Assembly: GCA_018697195.1 (NCBI GenBank)
Contig: CM031858.1
Span: forward strand, 127,171,133-127,235,132
Length of the DNA stretch: 64,000 bases
DNA from: Certhia americana
Taxonomy: Eukaryota > Chordata > Aves > Passeriformes > Certhiidae
Direction of reading: 5' to 3'
Below, piece by piece: positions 21,945 to 34,167 of this stretch. Numbering within the stretch: position 1 is the first letter of the stretch; the number at the start of each line of letters is the position of its first letter. A program made the translations under genes and the position numbers. A model generated the notes under the pieces. The model did not search any database and was not told the origin of the DNA. It saw nothing but the letters and a program-made list of their open reading frames with translations.

Positions 21945-24900
21945 GTTTTAAAGAATCTTTGTGTGAAGAATCTTCTTATCAAATAGGAAGTGTTGGGTTA
22001 TTCTTGGTCATTGAGAAGCCATCTATAGGCAGTTTTAACCCAGCCAGTTCAGTTCACAACAGAACTTCCCAAACAGTTATATTGGCAAAGTGAGGCAGTA
22101 AATTCTGTTATAGGTACTGTAACAAGTGGTTTTGTGAGGATGAAGGTTTCTCAAGGTCTGAGTTAAGACTGAAGGCAGTTATGTTGAATTGCCTTGGCTT
22201 TCCCTTTATGAAAGTGAGCTATCCTTTTACAAAAGCCTGTTTCAGTGCAGTTTCTTAGGATCTCCTTTGAATGAATGCCTTGGAAATGGTATTCTCTCCC
22301 TAACTAACTCATAAAGCCTTCCAGTTCAGATGACTGTGTGTGAACATATGTGTATAATAGAAATGTGCCCCGTCCCAGCATATTTAGAAGCAATGGTTAC
22401 TTCTTTCCTCAATATGGATTTAAGTGCTTTATAACATATAATTTCTGCAGTGCTTTATACCCTCCACAGCAGAACAATAAATGCATGTCTCTACTAATTG
22501 CAAATAAAGACCAGACACGGAATCTAATAGATCAACCTTAGGGTAGTAGTGTTTTCCTCAGTGATTCTTAAACATGAGCTAAGATTTAGCTGTGACACCA
22601 ATGTAACCTAAGATATTAGACAAGAGAAACAGTAGTTTTTTGTGAAAGGGAAGTTTAATTTAATGGATTTATATTCTTATCATATATCATAAACCCCACT
22701 GATTTTCCAATAAATGGGAAATATTGTTATCGTGCACCGGCCTCAGGAGTAGACCCACCCTAGAGTCAGTATTCTGGATAGTCTACATGCTGTTTTGAGG
22801 TGAACTATATCTTGCTACAGCATTAGCAGCTCATGGTAATGATAGACATTATCTGGATTTCTTTATATGCTCAGCTTTGAAGTATAAATCCAACATTGTT
22901 TTGTGTTATTATTCTCTTTTTCTCAATGAACCTAATTTTCTGTTTTCTGTAAATGCATTTGATTACATAATGCATCAAACATTATCTCATAGCAATATAT
23001 TTCCTAGTGGAAATAGTATCACTGAGATGGTTGTGACCAGGTTGATGAGGTTAGACTAGTCATTTAAATGTCATTACTGATAGTGTTATATGTCTTTACA
23101 GCAAAAGTTGACTTGATGAGTTGTGCCCAGGGCAGTTTGTACCCTCAAGGCAAAGATTGACCCTCTCCTTCAGTGGGTCAGAGATACTTGGTTGGGGTGC
23201 CATAGAAACTAGATTGAGAAATGGTTCAACGACATTGAATTTTTTACTCTTTAGAAAAGAAATGTAGAAAGACACATGTTGTGTCTTAAAACATATAAAA
23301 TGGAACTTCACAGATAGAGGAAATAGTTAATTATCCATGGCTATAGTTCCTAGAATGACATATAGTAAACTTTAACTGCAGCAAGGATGATTTATATTGC
23401 ACATTATGGAAAAATTTTAAACTGACAGAAGAGTATTCACATATTTTTCTGTGGAGACTCAAGAAAGAAATTCGACCTCTGAATTTTTCAAGTTCAGACA
23501 ATATAATAGAGAAAGTTTAGAATTTGAAGAAGCGGGGCTTTGGCAGAAACTTGGATTAATTTTTTTTTCCCCTCTCCTCCTTAATGATTCGATGAGAATT
23601 GTAACCCCACAGTGGAGGTTATTATCATGCTTAGAATAGGAAGAATGCGTCAACTCAACATATTAACCTTAAAAATATTTGTATATCAATCCAAAAACTG
23701 TATTGTTTAACCATTGATTATCATGGATTTATTGATTGTATATTATTCCAAAAATAGAATTTATTTGGATATCACCTGTATTGGTATACAGCTATACATG
23801 TATATTAAAGACATGACAGGATATATGATTTTGATAATTACAGTGCCCATACTCAGACCTTCTCCATTGTCATCCATATGTTTATTTTTCTCTGTATTAA
23901 TAATGCTTTATTTGGGTCATTGCTGAAATTTCAGGATGAAAATTTCTTTGCTTATGTAATGCGGGAAAAAAAGAAAGAGTTGTAATTTTTTTCCACTTTT
24001 CGACTAGGATGAAGTATCATAAGGTATAACTTATGCTTTACATATTTATATGAAAAAACCTTCCACACCTCTAAAGTATTATAATTGTATGATTAATTGT
24101 TGTAGGGCTGAACAGTATTGCCAAAAAGTAAAATTTGCAAATGGAAATGCAAAATGCAAAATGATCAGTAAGATCCTATATAAACTAAACCAATGTTAAT
24201 TAGTATCATCTTGTATTACAAAACTAGTAATTCCTTATATTTTGCACATCTTCTTCTGGAAAAAGAAGTTCCTTGGCACACAAAAATGTAAACTACTTTT
24301 TCAATTTTCTCACTGCTGAATTTGTGGTTTGTTAATATCAGAAACACCTCTACAGTTTCTTAGAGACCTCAAAACACTTTGTTAATGGTGACAATTAAAC
24401 CCAGGATTGTTTACGTCAGGATGATAAATTACTCTTTATCTTTCAGAAATTATGCATTGTCTACTACAGCTCTTCCATAAAATATTCAAGCATTTTGTTT
24501 GCTCTAATTTAATAATGGTTTTGTTCAGCAGCAGCTCTTTTCTAAAGTTGGGAAAATAGCATTTACCTTTTCCTACACCAAGCCACATCAACAAGCCTGG
24601 AGCAACTTCATTTTTCAAGATTGCAAATTATGCACTACTAGTGCTTTTTGTCTAGGGTACTACAGAGACAATCTCAGTTCAGAACAAAATAGAATATTTC
24701 CTCCCTCTAGTGGGTATAGACCACTTTAAGAGGTTACATTGCTTCCTATACCTCCCTCCCTAGTGTAAGAGAGAAGGAGTGTGATTTAGAGGAATCTTTT
24801 CCTGAGTATAAAAAAATTGTTCATACAAAATTTTCCAAAATAATTGATTTTTAAGTCAATGTACTAAATTCTGTTTTGTGAGAACAATTGCCCAGTATTA

Positions 24901-25009
24901 ACACTGTATTTGTGTTACAATAGCTATTTTCAGCAAGTGTGAGTATTTTTCTCCTGCTTGGTTTTAATCATTGAATGTTTTGGTTGGTTAGTTGGTTTTT
25001 TGTTTGTTT
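21945..25009. other. 3 kb of unique AT-rich sequence
   Basis: No recognised mobile element, RNA gene or exon. The open frames (up to 71 codons) are unremarkable. Confidence 0.5.
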
Positions 25010-25080
25010 GGGGGGGCAGGTTTCTTGTTTTGTGTTTTTAATTTTTTTTTTTTTTTTGGGGGGGGGGGGGGGTGGGGTGG
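25010..25080 (+). repeat. G-run / T-run tract with G-quadruplex potential
   Basis: Seven G (25010-25016), a T/G-rich spacer, 16 T (25042-25057), 15 G (25058-25072), then GGGG and GG separated by single T. The long G homopolymer alone satisfies a G-quadruplex pattern on the plus strand. The exact run lengths may be affected by sequencing error. Confidence 0.85.
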
Positions 25081-25552
25081 TGTTGTTCCTGGTTTTTGTA
25101 TGTCTCAGTTTCAGCCTCCACTTCTTTAATTTAATCTACCTGTGTTTGGAGGCAATAGCTACAAAAAAATCTCAAACTGTCTTAGCATATAAAACACACC
25201 TCATTAGCAACAAAGACTGATGTGAACATTTACTTTGAGGCCATGTTGGCTTTGCACTCACTTCAAAGCAGAGTTCAAAGCCCTGATCCTAAGAAAAGCA
25301 CTAATGACAAGACTGAAGAAGCATTCAATGCACTCAGCAAAGGCCAGTGTTTTTGAACATGTTCTATTCCCATTTGGGTGACAGATAAGTGCTTAAATTC
25401 TCAGAGAGCTCTCTGCATTAGCTAGTGAGTTGTTGAAAATCTGGAGATTAATGCCACGGGATACTAAACAATTCTGAGTGCCTGCCATTTATTATCAGGT
25501 CTGTCTGGGAGCTAAAGCCTTGTGAAAATGGAATCCCTTCCTAAAATTTTAC
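25081..25552. other. Unique sequence
   Basis: Nothing recognised between the G-run tract and a faint CR1 3' scrap. Confidence 0.4.
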
Positions 25553-25602
25553 CAGGTGAATTCTAAAGTCCCTTTCAGCCTGACTTTCATTATTTCTATG
25601 GT
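25553..25602 (+). mobile_element. Very short CR1 3' end scrap (tentative)
   Basis: The text 'AAAGTCCCTTTCAGCCTGAC' followed by 'TTATTTCTATGG' parallels the last 50 bases of a CR1 (AAGGTCCCTTCCAGCCTGA plus octamer tail). It is too short to be sure. Confidence 0.35.
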
Positions 25603-27029
25603 CTAAGGATATTTAGTCCTGAAATTAAAATTTTCTAAACAAATTGGCATCTGCTTGCCTTTATGATTCTTTTATAATCTAAAAAATTATAAAAATTCTT
25701 CTATTTTATGAATACCTAATTTTCTGTATGAAGATATAAATAATTGAAAGTGTAATCCTTTCTGCTATTTATTTTCTATAACAATGTTTTATATTGAATA
25801 TTTTTCCTCCTCAATATAATCCAAATGCTTTTCACTTTAATTTTGGTATACCAGTGATTATTTAAGTGAGGCCTGATTTGACCACCATTGTACCCATACA
25901 ATGTAATGAACCTCTGCTCTTTTCTATTAAAATTGTCATAAAAATATTTCAGTAGAGATTAATCAGTGCCTCTTCCTCCACAGTTCTGCTCCAGGTAACT
26001 TGTTCTGCAGGTGGAAATGAGCGTCATTCAAAATATAAGAGGCAAGTTTTCTCCTATCTTTACATATTTGTTTTTGCTTAATTTGATACTTTTCACATAA
26101 AAGACAGCTGAATTCCAATAATTGACTGCCAACATTTGAACCAGCTCTAACATGGGTGACTGGACCAAACCTTGTATTGTAAATGAGATAAGAAGAGTCA
26201 GAACAATCTAAAAATGAAAAGAGGGGGAGGACAATACTCCAATAACAATTGTTTGACCATCAGGGATGCACAGACAATCCAGGTCACTTGGCTTTAGCCA
26301 GGCTCTTTAGTTTGGACAGTGTTCTGTTGGCTGTGCATGTGTTCCTTCTTGAGTAGGCATAGCTCTGGCAGAAGCCTACCAGGGCAGTGCCAGACCTGAA
26401 CTGGGAGCTTGTGCATCCAGACTTCTTGTGTAGTGATAAGCATAAGCCTTTGAGTCCTGCCAGAAAGACAGCCATGGACTAGAACCAGTGAAAAAATTTA
26501 CCTGTACTCCAGGTATAACATGTATTTATGTTATGTTATATCCCTTTCCTTCAGCTTGTTATGTTGCTTAGTGGAAAACTGAATTAATCTGACCTAAGTA
26601 TATCAAAGCATTGATATGGTTGCTCAGTGTTCAAAATGTTATCCTGTAGCTGTGGATCAGAGCTCAAGAGCAGGATGCCAAATGTTTTGCAAGATTGTGG
26701 ACCTCATTTTTTTGCGAGGTCTTGGCTTAGAGCTAGGCAAATAATAGCCACATTTTTTTAAGTATCTCAAAATTGTAAGTCAAAGAAGATCAAGCTCTTT
26801 AGCCTGCTGCCAGATGATATTAGTGATAGCACAAACATGTTATTGAAAAATCAGTGCTGATATAGGACAGAGCCTATGTACAAGTACTGTAGTGGAGGGG
26901 GAAAAACTACCAGACAATACCCCACCACACGCCCAATAAATCTTGTGAATCAAAATTAAATATAAATCAAATGTCAGATTTTTCAGATGTGAGTTTGAAG
27001 GGGCTGCCCATATATTGAGTTACTGTAGC
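25603..27029. other. Unique AT-rich sequence
   Basis: No element recognised. A less AT-rich stretch at 26280-26480 carries a 63-codon minus-strand frame without a known domain. Confidence 0.45.
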
Positions 27030-27435
27030 AGTCCAATTAGATGGAAAAGCCAGGCCCAAATTCTTTACACCAAGGAGTAGGCCTAAGACCCTGGGGAGCA
27101 AGGGGCTGGAACCTTAGACTGACAAGGTCAAGCCCCTGCCCCATAGCTGCAATTGGATATCTGCCCAGGTCAACCCTATATCCAGCCAAGTTAACCGTGC
27201 CCCCAGGTCTTTGGATGATGCAGCTCCCAGACCATGTGCTCTCTGGAAGGAGCTCCAGGCCATGCAGCCTTGGGAGCTGCCTGGAGAGCACATGGTCACT
27301 CCAATGGATTAAAGAACATCTCTGAGCCTCATCCATGATACTCGTCTGGTCATTTAAGCCATGTTTCCCAGCCAAAATGTGTTCGATGTAACAGAAGTAA
27401 CCCCATGCCCTGGGGTGGGTGGCTACACTGTTGCA
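27030..27435. other. GC-rich island of unknown origin
   Basis: About 400 bp clearly richer in G and C than its surroundings. Open frames occur on both strands (112 codons at 27037-27375 minus; 94 codons at 27041-27325 plus), as expected from few AT-rich stops, and none shows a known domain. The composition suggests an inserted element such as an old LTR, but I recognise no family. It contains the hairpin listed at 27231-27296. Confidence 0.5.
27220..27296. repeat. Long GC-rich hairpin with a competing stem
   Basis: Outer stem: ACCATGTGCTCTC (27231-27243) is exactly complementary to 27284-27296. After wobble pairs and a small bulge, GGAGCTCC (27249-27256) pairs with most of 27272-27279, giving a hairpin of about 66 nt. 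A second perfect pairing competes: GCAGCTCCCA (27220-27229) with 27271-27280. The order is arm A, arm B, A', B', a pseudoknot-like topology in which both stems probably cannot form fully at once. Confidence 0.75.
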
Positions 27436-28094
27436 ACAGGTTACCCCTAAAGGCCTGTAGATATTTTGACACTACTGGGATGACTTGGAGAAACTAAATT
27501 TGTGCAGATGTTTCTTCACAGAAGAAACACATGGGCAAGTCTAGATGCTTCTGGTATCTGTGAGAAAAACACAGATAATTTTGTGCATAATATGGATTGA
27601 AGCAGTGAATTTAAATCATCTTTCAAATGAGGGCTTGCTCCTTGACAGTGTCCCATAAAAATGCATCTTCAGGGCTGAAAAATTCTTAGACTGCAACATC
27701 TTAGACTTCTACATCTGTGGAGATAGACTTAAATTCTGCTTTGGTTTGAGACATCAGAAAATAGCTTTTGCAAGGATATAATAACATAGCAAGCTATGTA
27801 TATGTATACTTGTTCTGTTCTGTTAAATATGATTTTCAGTTTATGTTGATTTAAAAAACCCTTAATCACTAGTTTTTATACAATTTTTTTTTCTAGCTGT
27901 CTTGAGAAAAAGGGTTAGAAATTTAAGAATTAGAAATGTAGACAACAAAGCAAAACATCAAATAGCAGGGCCTAGTGTAATAATAAGGGGATCAAAGAAG
28001 AAACTCAGGTTTTAATCATTAATATATAGGTATAGAGCAAGACAATCTATCATGTATTTGACACTTAGCATTGTAGGAAATCAGAAAACCAAAA
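27436..28094. other. Unique AT-rich sequence
   Basis: No recognised feature. Confidence 0.4.
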
Positions 28095-28490
28095 CTTTCG
28101 ATACTTAGAGCCAAGTAAGAGAGTCTGGACCATAACTAAGGGGTCACAACGACCTGGCAACCAGACAAAGTGGTGATGAAGACATCCCATGAACCACTGA
28201 CCCAATTCAAAAGGACCACCACCTCAATTAAAAAGAGGGCTGTGCAGTCATGAAGGACATCCAACTAATTTTAATACAAGGTGAAGATAAGTACTGCATA
28301 TGTATAGACATTAGGTAATTTTATGAATATGTATGATTTTTAGAAATATATAGAAAACTGATGCTTTGTGAATGGAGCACATGTCTTTAGGCCACAAGTG
28401 GTCTGTGCTCCAGTGCTGAATAAATGTACAAATCTTTCAACCTCAAATTAGTTGAAAGGTTTTTTCTTGTCTGTCTGGTGCACCTTTAGT
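28095..28490 (+). mobile_element. LTR of an avian endogenous retrovirus, probably solo
   Basis: The segment shows LTR architecture on the plus strand: a TATA-like TATATAGAAA (from 28347), then AATAAA (28419-28424) about 70 bases on. After that comes a short U5-like end with a TTTCAACC...GGTTGAA-type near-palindrome (28436-28459) and TTGTCTGTCTGGTGCACC. The upstream blocks ('GACCACCACCTCAATTAAAAAGAGGGC', 'GTGCAGTCATGAAGGACATCCAACT') agree with an avian LTR family as I remember it. Neither terminus nor a target duplication could be fixed. No gag, pol or env sequence lies beside it, which favours a solo LTR. Confidence 0.6.
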
Positions 28491-28609
28491 GCATCAATCT
28501 CATTTAACAAGAGCCAAACTGTTACAGTTTGCTCCTGCCTATTTGTTGTATTAATGAGATACCACAGTGGAACTCAGGAAGATTTTCTGTTTGTGCTAAA
28601 TTAAGATAA

Positions 28610-28785
28610 AATAGAATAGAATAGAATAGTTCCAGTTGGAAGAGACCTACAGTGATTTTCTAGTCTAACAGATTGTCCAACTCAGGGCTGACCAAAAGTT
28701 AAAGCCTGCTATTTAGGGCATTGTTCAAATGTTTCTTAAACATTACAGGCTTGGAATACCAATCACCTCTCAAGGAAGACAATAA
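28610..28785 (-). mobile_element. CR1 LINE 3' end fragment
   Basis: The plus strand starts with three AATAG units (AATAGAATAGAATAG), continues with 'TTCCAGTTGGAAGAGACCTACAGTGAT', then 'CTCAGGGCTGACCAAAAGTTAAAGC' and 'GGGCATTGTTCAAATG'. This is the reverse complement of the 3' end of one CR1 subfamily and a different subfamily from the copy at 4302. It is 5'-truncated to about 175 bp and non-coding. Confidence 0.88.
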
Positions 28786-30104
28786 TGTATCTGAAAGAGC
28801 ATAAAAGTCTGGTGTAGCAGATGTTTATGCACATAGACTAAATTCATTTCATGAGCATGAGGAAGGATTCAAAAGGGAATTAGTGTGCTTAAGTATTTAA
28901 TTAGTTAGAATTTTGTGATGAAAAATACTGAAAAACCAAGTTCTAGAAGAACAGGAGAATTAGGAACCTTTGTCAATCACATTATAAAAATCAACAGTAA
29001 TCTACAGTTGTTGATTAGCTCCCTTAATGATGAAAATTTTCCTTAGAAAATATTTGTTAATCATTATGAAAAAAATAGTTGTATCTTTGTAGCTATTTGA
29101 TAATTTGATAATTGCTTGCATGGTTTGTATGGAATTGCTTTCCCTAATCACTCTGAAAAGAACTTCTTTTAGTTGATGAAATTAGAAACTGAAAGAAAAG
29201 GTAACATTTATTATAATTTATATTATTGAACAGAATGCTTGATACAAGAACTAACTGGGCTAAATATAAAAAGCAGCTATCAAAGCCAAAGCATAAGTAT
29301 AAAAACACATTATTACAACAGTAATGAACATAGAGTAAGATAAAATATTTTCTGATAACAATATAGTATGTACTTGTAAACTATTTACAATATCAAAATG
29401 TTTGTTGAGAATGAAACTTCTGATGTCATATAGTACAATCAAGTCCCTCAGATTATTTGAAGAAAGCATCTTCCCTTAAGAAATACATGTTAAGCAGATG
29501 TAAAATATGTGTAAAAAATAAGATTACCTGAGAAGAATAAAGTCCAAGCACAGGTTTTGTCTTTTACAAGGTTAACCATAGGCCTGTTGAGCTAGTTTTC
29601 AGGCCCTTTCTAAGGTTATGGAAATCTCAAGAAGAAAAATGTGCTGAAGTGTAACAGGGATCATAAACTTTTCATTCAACAGTTCCCAGACTGCAGACCA
29701 TGTACTAGACTAAGTGTCTGCCCTAATGAAGATCATTACAATTCCTAAGGTGATGTGCTGAGTACTTTTGAGTATCTGAGGGTCTGGAAATCACTTAACT
29801 GATTATAAATTTTTCATGTTGGGAAGATTTTTATGAGATGCTTTTAATTTGAAATGCCTCACATTAGTAAGGCAGAAGGGAAAGGTGATGATTCCAAGAA
29901 TAATTTGACTGCAAGGAAAAAAAGCAAAACCCCTTAGACTTCTGGGATGTGATGAAAAGTCCTGTAAACTTCAGTTTCCAAAAATGTTTTTGAAATAGCT
30001 ATGTTTTTGAAATAGATAACAACAAAAAGGATGAATGCCTGAATGTTTTTGTCTCAATTCTGAAAAGACACTGTATATAGCTGTAAATTTTTTGACTGAG
30101 TTTA
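28786..30104. other. Unique AT-rich sequence
   Basis: No recognised element, RNA gene or exon. Confidence 0.45.
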
Positions 30105-30472
30105 GTTAGAGTCAGAAGAGGATGTAGGGAGACCTCACAGAAGTCTGTGACTTCCTTATGAGGATGTGTGGAGGGCCAGCACCAATCTCTTCTCTCTGGT
30201 GACCAGTGATAGGATCTGAGTCATGTTACTTAGTCAGGGGAAATATAGGTAAGATGTAAAGAAAAGCCTCCTCACCCAGAGGGCAGTTTGTAGCTGGAAC
30301 AGGCTCTCCAGGAAGTGGTCACAGCCCCAAGGTTGTCAGAGTTCAGGAAGGGTTTTGGCAATGTTCTCTGGGACATGGTATGACTCTTGGGGTGTCCTGG
30401 GCAGGGGCAATAGTTGGACTTTGATGAACCTTGTGGGTCACTTTCAACTCAGCATATTTTATGGTTCTATAA
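30105..30472 (+). mobile_element. CR1 LINE 3' end
   Basis: Plus-strand blocks in CR1 order: 'GACCTCACAGAAGTCTGTGACTTCC', 'TTCTCTCTGGTGACCAGTGATAG', 'CCTCACCCAGAGGGCAGTT', 'GGAACAGGCTCTCCAGGAAGTGGTCACAG', 'GTTGGACTTTGATGAACCTTGTGGGTC'. The element ends with a decayed octamer tail TTTTATGGTTCTATAAT near 30457-30472. About 370 bp of 3' region remain. The small open frame 30355-30540 starts inside the element and is not a gene. Confidence 0.88.
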
Positions 30473-32184
30473 TTCCCTACCTAGCAGAATTGCACTCTGG
30501 ACCTGTAATGTCGACGGACTATTTCCATGGATCCCAGTGAACTTTTAGTCAGGCCTTTATTTCTTGTAGATTCAGTATTGTGACTTGATTTTTAAATGGG
30601 TGTACATCTGTGACTACGCAGGTAATACCTGCTGAAGTGTGGCTGTGGCATACACATATCAAATGAGAACTGAACCTTTCTTATATTTAGAAACTTATTT
30701 CGAACTGTATTTCTAACTCATACAAACTTATTTCTAACTTATATTTAGAACTTCTTTAGTTTCTATAGTTGCTTGCTCTCTTTTGTTCTTCCTTAGCAAA
30801 ACTGAATTTATTCCATCTCAACTTTGCTTCAGTCAGTAAAGCTGCTCTTTTTTCTCATCTTTTCTTATAACTAGATGTAACTTATCCCTCAGTTAAATTG
30901 TTTAATTCAGATTGTTCCTCTCTTTGGAATAGCGGGAGGTTTGCTGCTATTTCCCAGGCTCCCTCTTCCACTCTGTACCTGTCAAAGGATGGCCTTAAAG
31001 TTAATGAATCCAAGACAGCAGGAGCCAAAATGTTGCTGACGATAGCTTTCTCTCTTAATTCCAAACAGTGTTGGAAAATAGTCTTATATTACCGGGTGCA
31101 ATTTAGATTGATTTGCAATGTGAGCAGGTCACTTCTATGTTTCAGCAATCAAGAGCAGTGAATCCCTAGTGAGTGTTTGCTGACTTATGCAAGGTAGGAT
31201 TAGAGTTAACTTTTTAGTCTTTTCCAATAAGTACACAAAAAGAAGAAGAGTTATCTACTGTAGCAAATACAGGTTTCAGATAATGTGATTAAGCCATGGA
31301 AGATAATCTACTTTCCTCGATATTTGTGGGCTGAATCAAAAGGTAAGTTCCCATCAAGCAATGCAATTTATATGATGAATATTTTCAACCTGAAAATAAC
31401 TGGTATATAGGTCCTGTACTGGGCTCAAGGTGGGCTCAGGGTGGGCTCAGTGTGATAAGACAGCCTTTGTAGCACCCAGAGGATTCCCCATTTAAGTTTC
31501 AAAGGTCAGACACTACTCAGCTGCTCTCATGTGTGTTTGTACTCAAAGCAGATGTGTTAAGTTTCCACAAAGAGTCTTCAACTCAATGAATGTTTCAGAT
31601 GTTAGTAATCTTAGGGCTTTATGATGTATCCTAACTTCTGTCCAATTCAGGATGTGTGAACAGGAAAAAAATAGAGAATCAATTATTATATAGTGCTATT
31701 GACTGCCTTTCATATGATATCATGTAATAATAAAAATTAATTGTCAATACCTACAGAAGTACCTAGAAATTTCTTTATATTGAACTCATGCTACATCTTA
31801 TGAAACAGTCATGAAATTTAAGTTCTTTTCTTTTGGCTCATTGCTATTGGCTTATATACATCCGAGTGAAACCATCTTAGTTTTCATATAATCTTTCTTG
31901 CTGCATAGTTGGCATATTACAACTCTGCACTACTTGACGGATCTAACTCTGTCAAACATGAACCTGAAATGCAATTTCTTTTACTAGCCAAAGGCACTTA
32001 TATTTTAATACTTATTATGCAGTTTTCTCACATTCCAGTACTTGAAGGGCTAAAAAAAGTCCAACATACAGTGTTGCTGATTTTTTTAAGTCTCAATTCT
32101 GGCCTCAGCTGATTTCCAATTTTATATAGCCACTTCAGTTTTTCCACTTAACATTTTCTGACCTTTTTTATTAATTTTTATTTT
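30473..32184. other. Unique AT-rich sequence
   Basis: Holds only a three-copy 11-bp repeat (31421-31453). Open frames up to 87 codons (30898-31161) show no known domain. Confidence 0.45.
31421..31453. repeat. 11-bp tandem repeat, three copies
   Basis: GGGCTCAAGGT, GGGCTCAGGGT and GGGCTCAGTGT follow one another without spacer. Confidence 0.85.
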
Positions 32185-32186
32185 AT

Positions 32187-32277
32187 GTCCATCTATGTAT
32201 CTATGTATCTATGTATCTATGTATCTATGTATCTATGTATCTATGTATCTATGTATCTATGTATCTATGTATCTATG

Positions 32278-32339
<62 letters not shown>

Positions 32340-32349
32340 NNNNNNNNNN

Positions 32350-32396
<47 letters not shown>

Positions 32397-32456
32397 CCTA
32401 CCTACCTACCTACCTACCCATTTAGCTAGCTAGCTAGCTACTTATCCAGCTATCTA
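32187..32456. repeat. Graded tetranucleotide microsatellite
   Basis: About 90 bp of CTATGTAT units pass into pure CTAT units (about 32281-32395, interrupted by a gap). They then pass into CTAC units (about 32394-32418) and TAGC units (about 32422-32441), ending in TGTA/TGTG repeats. Each block differs from its neighbour by one base per unit, so the array probably grew from one another's edges. The repetitive STYL/SIYL frames it encodes are not genes. Confidence 0.97.
32340..32349. other. Assembly gap (10 N)
   Basis: Ten N inside the pure CTAT block. The true array length is unknown, and the 10-base size is likely a placeholder. Confidence 0.97.
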
Positions 32457-34167
32457 ATCTATCTCTGTGTATGTGTGTATGTGTACACATCCCCATTGTT
32501 GCAGACTGACTTCCAGAATAAAGTCTCATGGACTGTAATGCCTTTAACCCAGGCACTCTAAAAACAGAGAGGGAGGAATTTGCTCATTGTATGAAGCAGT
32601 CACAGTGATAGCCTTAATTTATTGGTTATGCACCTATTACCTTCTTATTTATACTTTTTTGAAGTCTGAGCAGATATTGCTAAAAAGATAGCGTGTGTGC
32701 CCCTAGTCCAGGAATTATCATGAGGTTTGCATCAGCTTTGATTGTTGAATGATAAAATCCCTATTGAGCACAGAGAAGGGTTGAGGCAAGGCTCAGTTTG
32801 CAACTGAAAATAAATAGTTCATAGTAATTATCTATCTGAAGATAAAACAGGATCATCTGTGTATATATAAACAATTTTTAGCTTTTTAAATTCCAGAAAA
32901 CAACAAAAAAACCCCAACTCTTTTGCAGCTTTGTGAAGTTTTTTCACTGGTTTGCACATTGAGTTCCATATGGAATATTTTCCCCACAGAAGACTGTCTT
33001 TAAGTATCAAACCAGCTCAGCAGGACCCATGAAATTTGGATTATACCACTGGTCTTTGTTTTAAACATAAACAGCATGAGAACTACCCTTTGATAAAGAA
33101 CTTAGAGATTGAATGACGGATGAAAAAAAAAAAACATTAACTAAGATAGTATTATTGCAAAGTGGTAAGTTATGTACTGATCTAAAGTGAAAGCTGTCTT
33201 TATTTTAGTTTTGTTTTAGTTGACTCATGTCACAGCAGGGGCTCAGGAATTAATATAAAATTTAAAGTGTGATTGAAATATACTTCATAAATCAGGACTT
33301 GCCACTCTGTTATAACATGTGGCTTTTGAAATCTCAAAAATGGATTGACCTATTTTTATGTTCATTTTACACTGTAAAACTATTTTTCAAACATGCTACT
33401 AGGCTTTAAGAGTTCTTGGATGTGATCTGACTGTATAAATTCCATACTTTTTATACACACTTATTGTATAGTTTTGCTCTGTGCAGAAATTTTGGCATTT
33501 GCAGTTACGGTTCCCTCCTCTTCCCCACATTTGCTGAAAATTTGGGGGCAAGAAGCTATTTTCTGTAGTTCACACAGAGACTGACATTTAATCCATTATT
33601 CTGTGAAAAGTGTTTAGTGATCCCAGAGTATTTCTATGCACTATGGTCGGGCTGTCATTAATTATTTTTCTTAATAAAGCTCAGATCTCAGGAGTGTGCT
33701 CAGATTACTATTAATATCTTCCCTCCCATGGTTGAGTGAAACCATGGCATCTGTATGCAGGGGTTTATGAGTTTTGCATTCATTTCAGACTTGGTCTCCA
33801 AAAGGAGAGGTTTTGATAAACCTACAGCTCAGGAGCATCTGTAGAATTGAGACAGTTCTTTTTCTAGTGGTAGTAGTGACTCTACTGAAGCCTCAGAACA
33901 TTTTAAGCCCCAGATAAAACAAAATGGACCTTGAATGAACATTGTAATATATGAATCTTATCATCCGGCAAATGTTTTTTTAGATCTTTCCTCTACTAAT
34001 ATTGGACAGGTATTATTCTCAGTTGCTAAAGTTTCCAAAATGCATGAGTGTTTGCATTAATCTGTTGCTTGTGATTTTTGCAGTTTTCCCTAGCTTGAGT
34101 AGATATTGTCTGATAAAACATGCATGCCTATGATACTGCATTATGGTCTCTGATATTGGTGTGAATC
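32457..34167. other. Unique AT-rich sequence
   Basis: Contains a run of about 13 A near 33124. No recognised element or exon. Confidence 0.45.

Noticed and set aside
31421..31453. Three GGGCTCA repeats as a regulatory cluster
   Set aside because: Only three 11-bp copies and no other sign of a promoter; treated as a simple tandem repeat.
32185..32433. Repetitive YLSIYLSI-type frames in three phases
   Set aside because: Translation of a CTAT microsatellite including N bases. Any tetranucleotide array without stops gives this.
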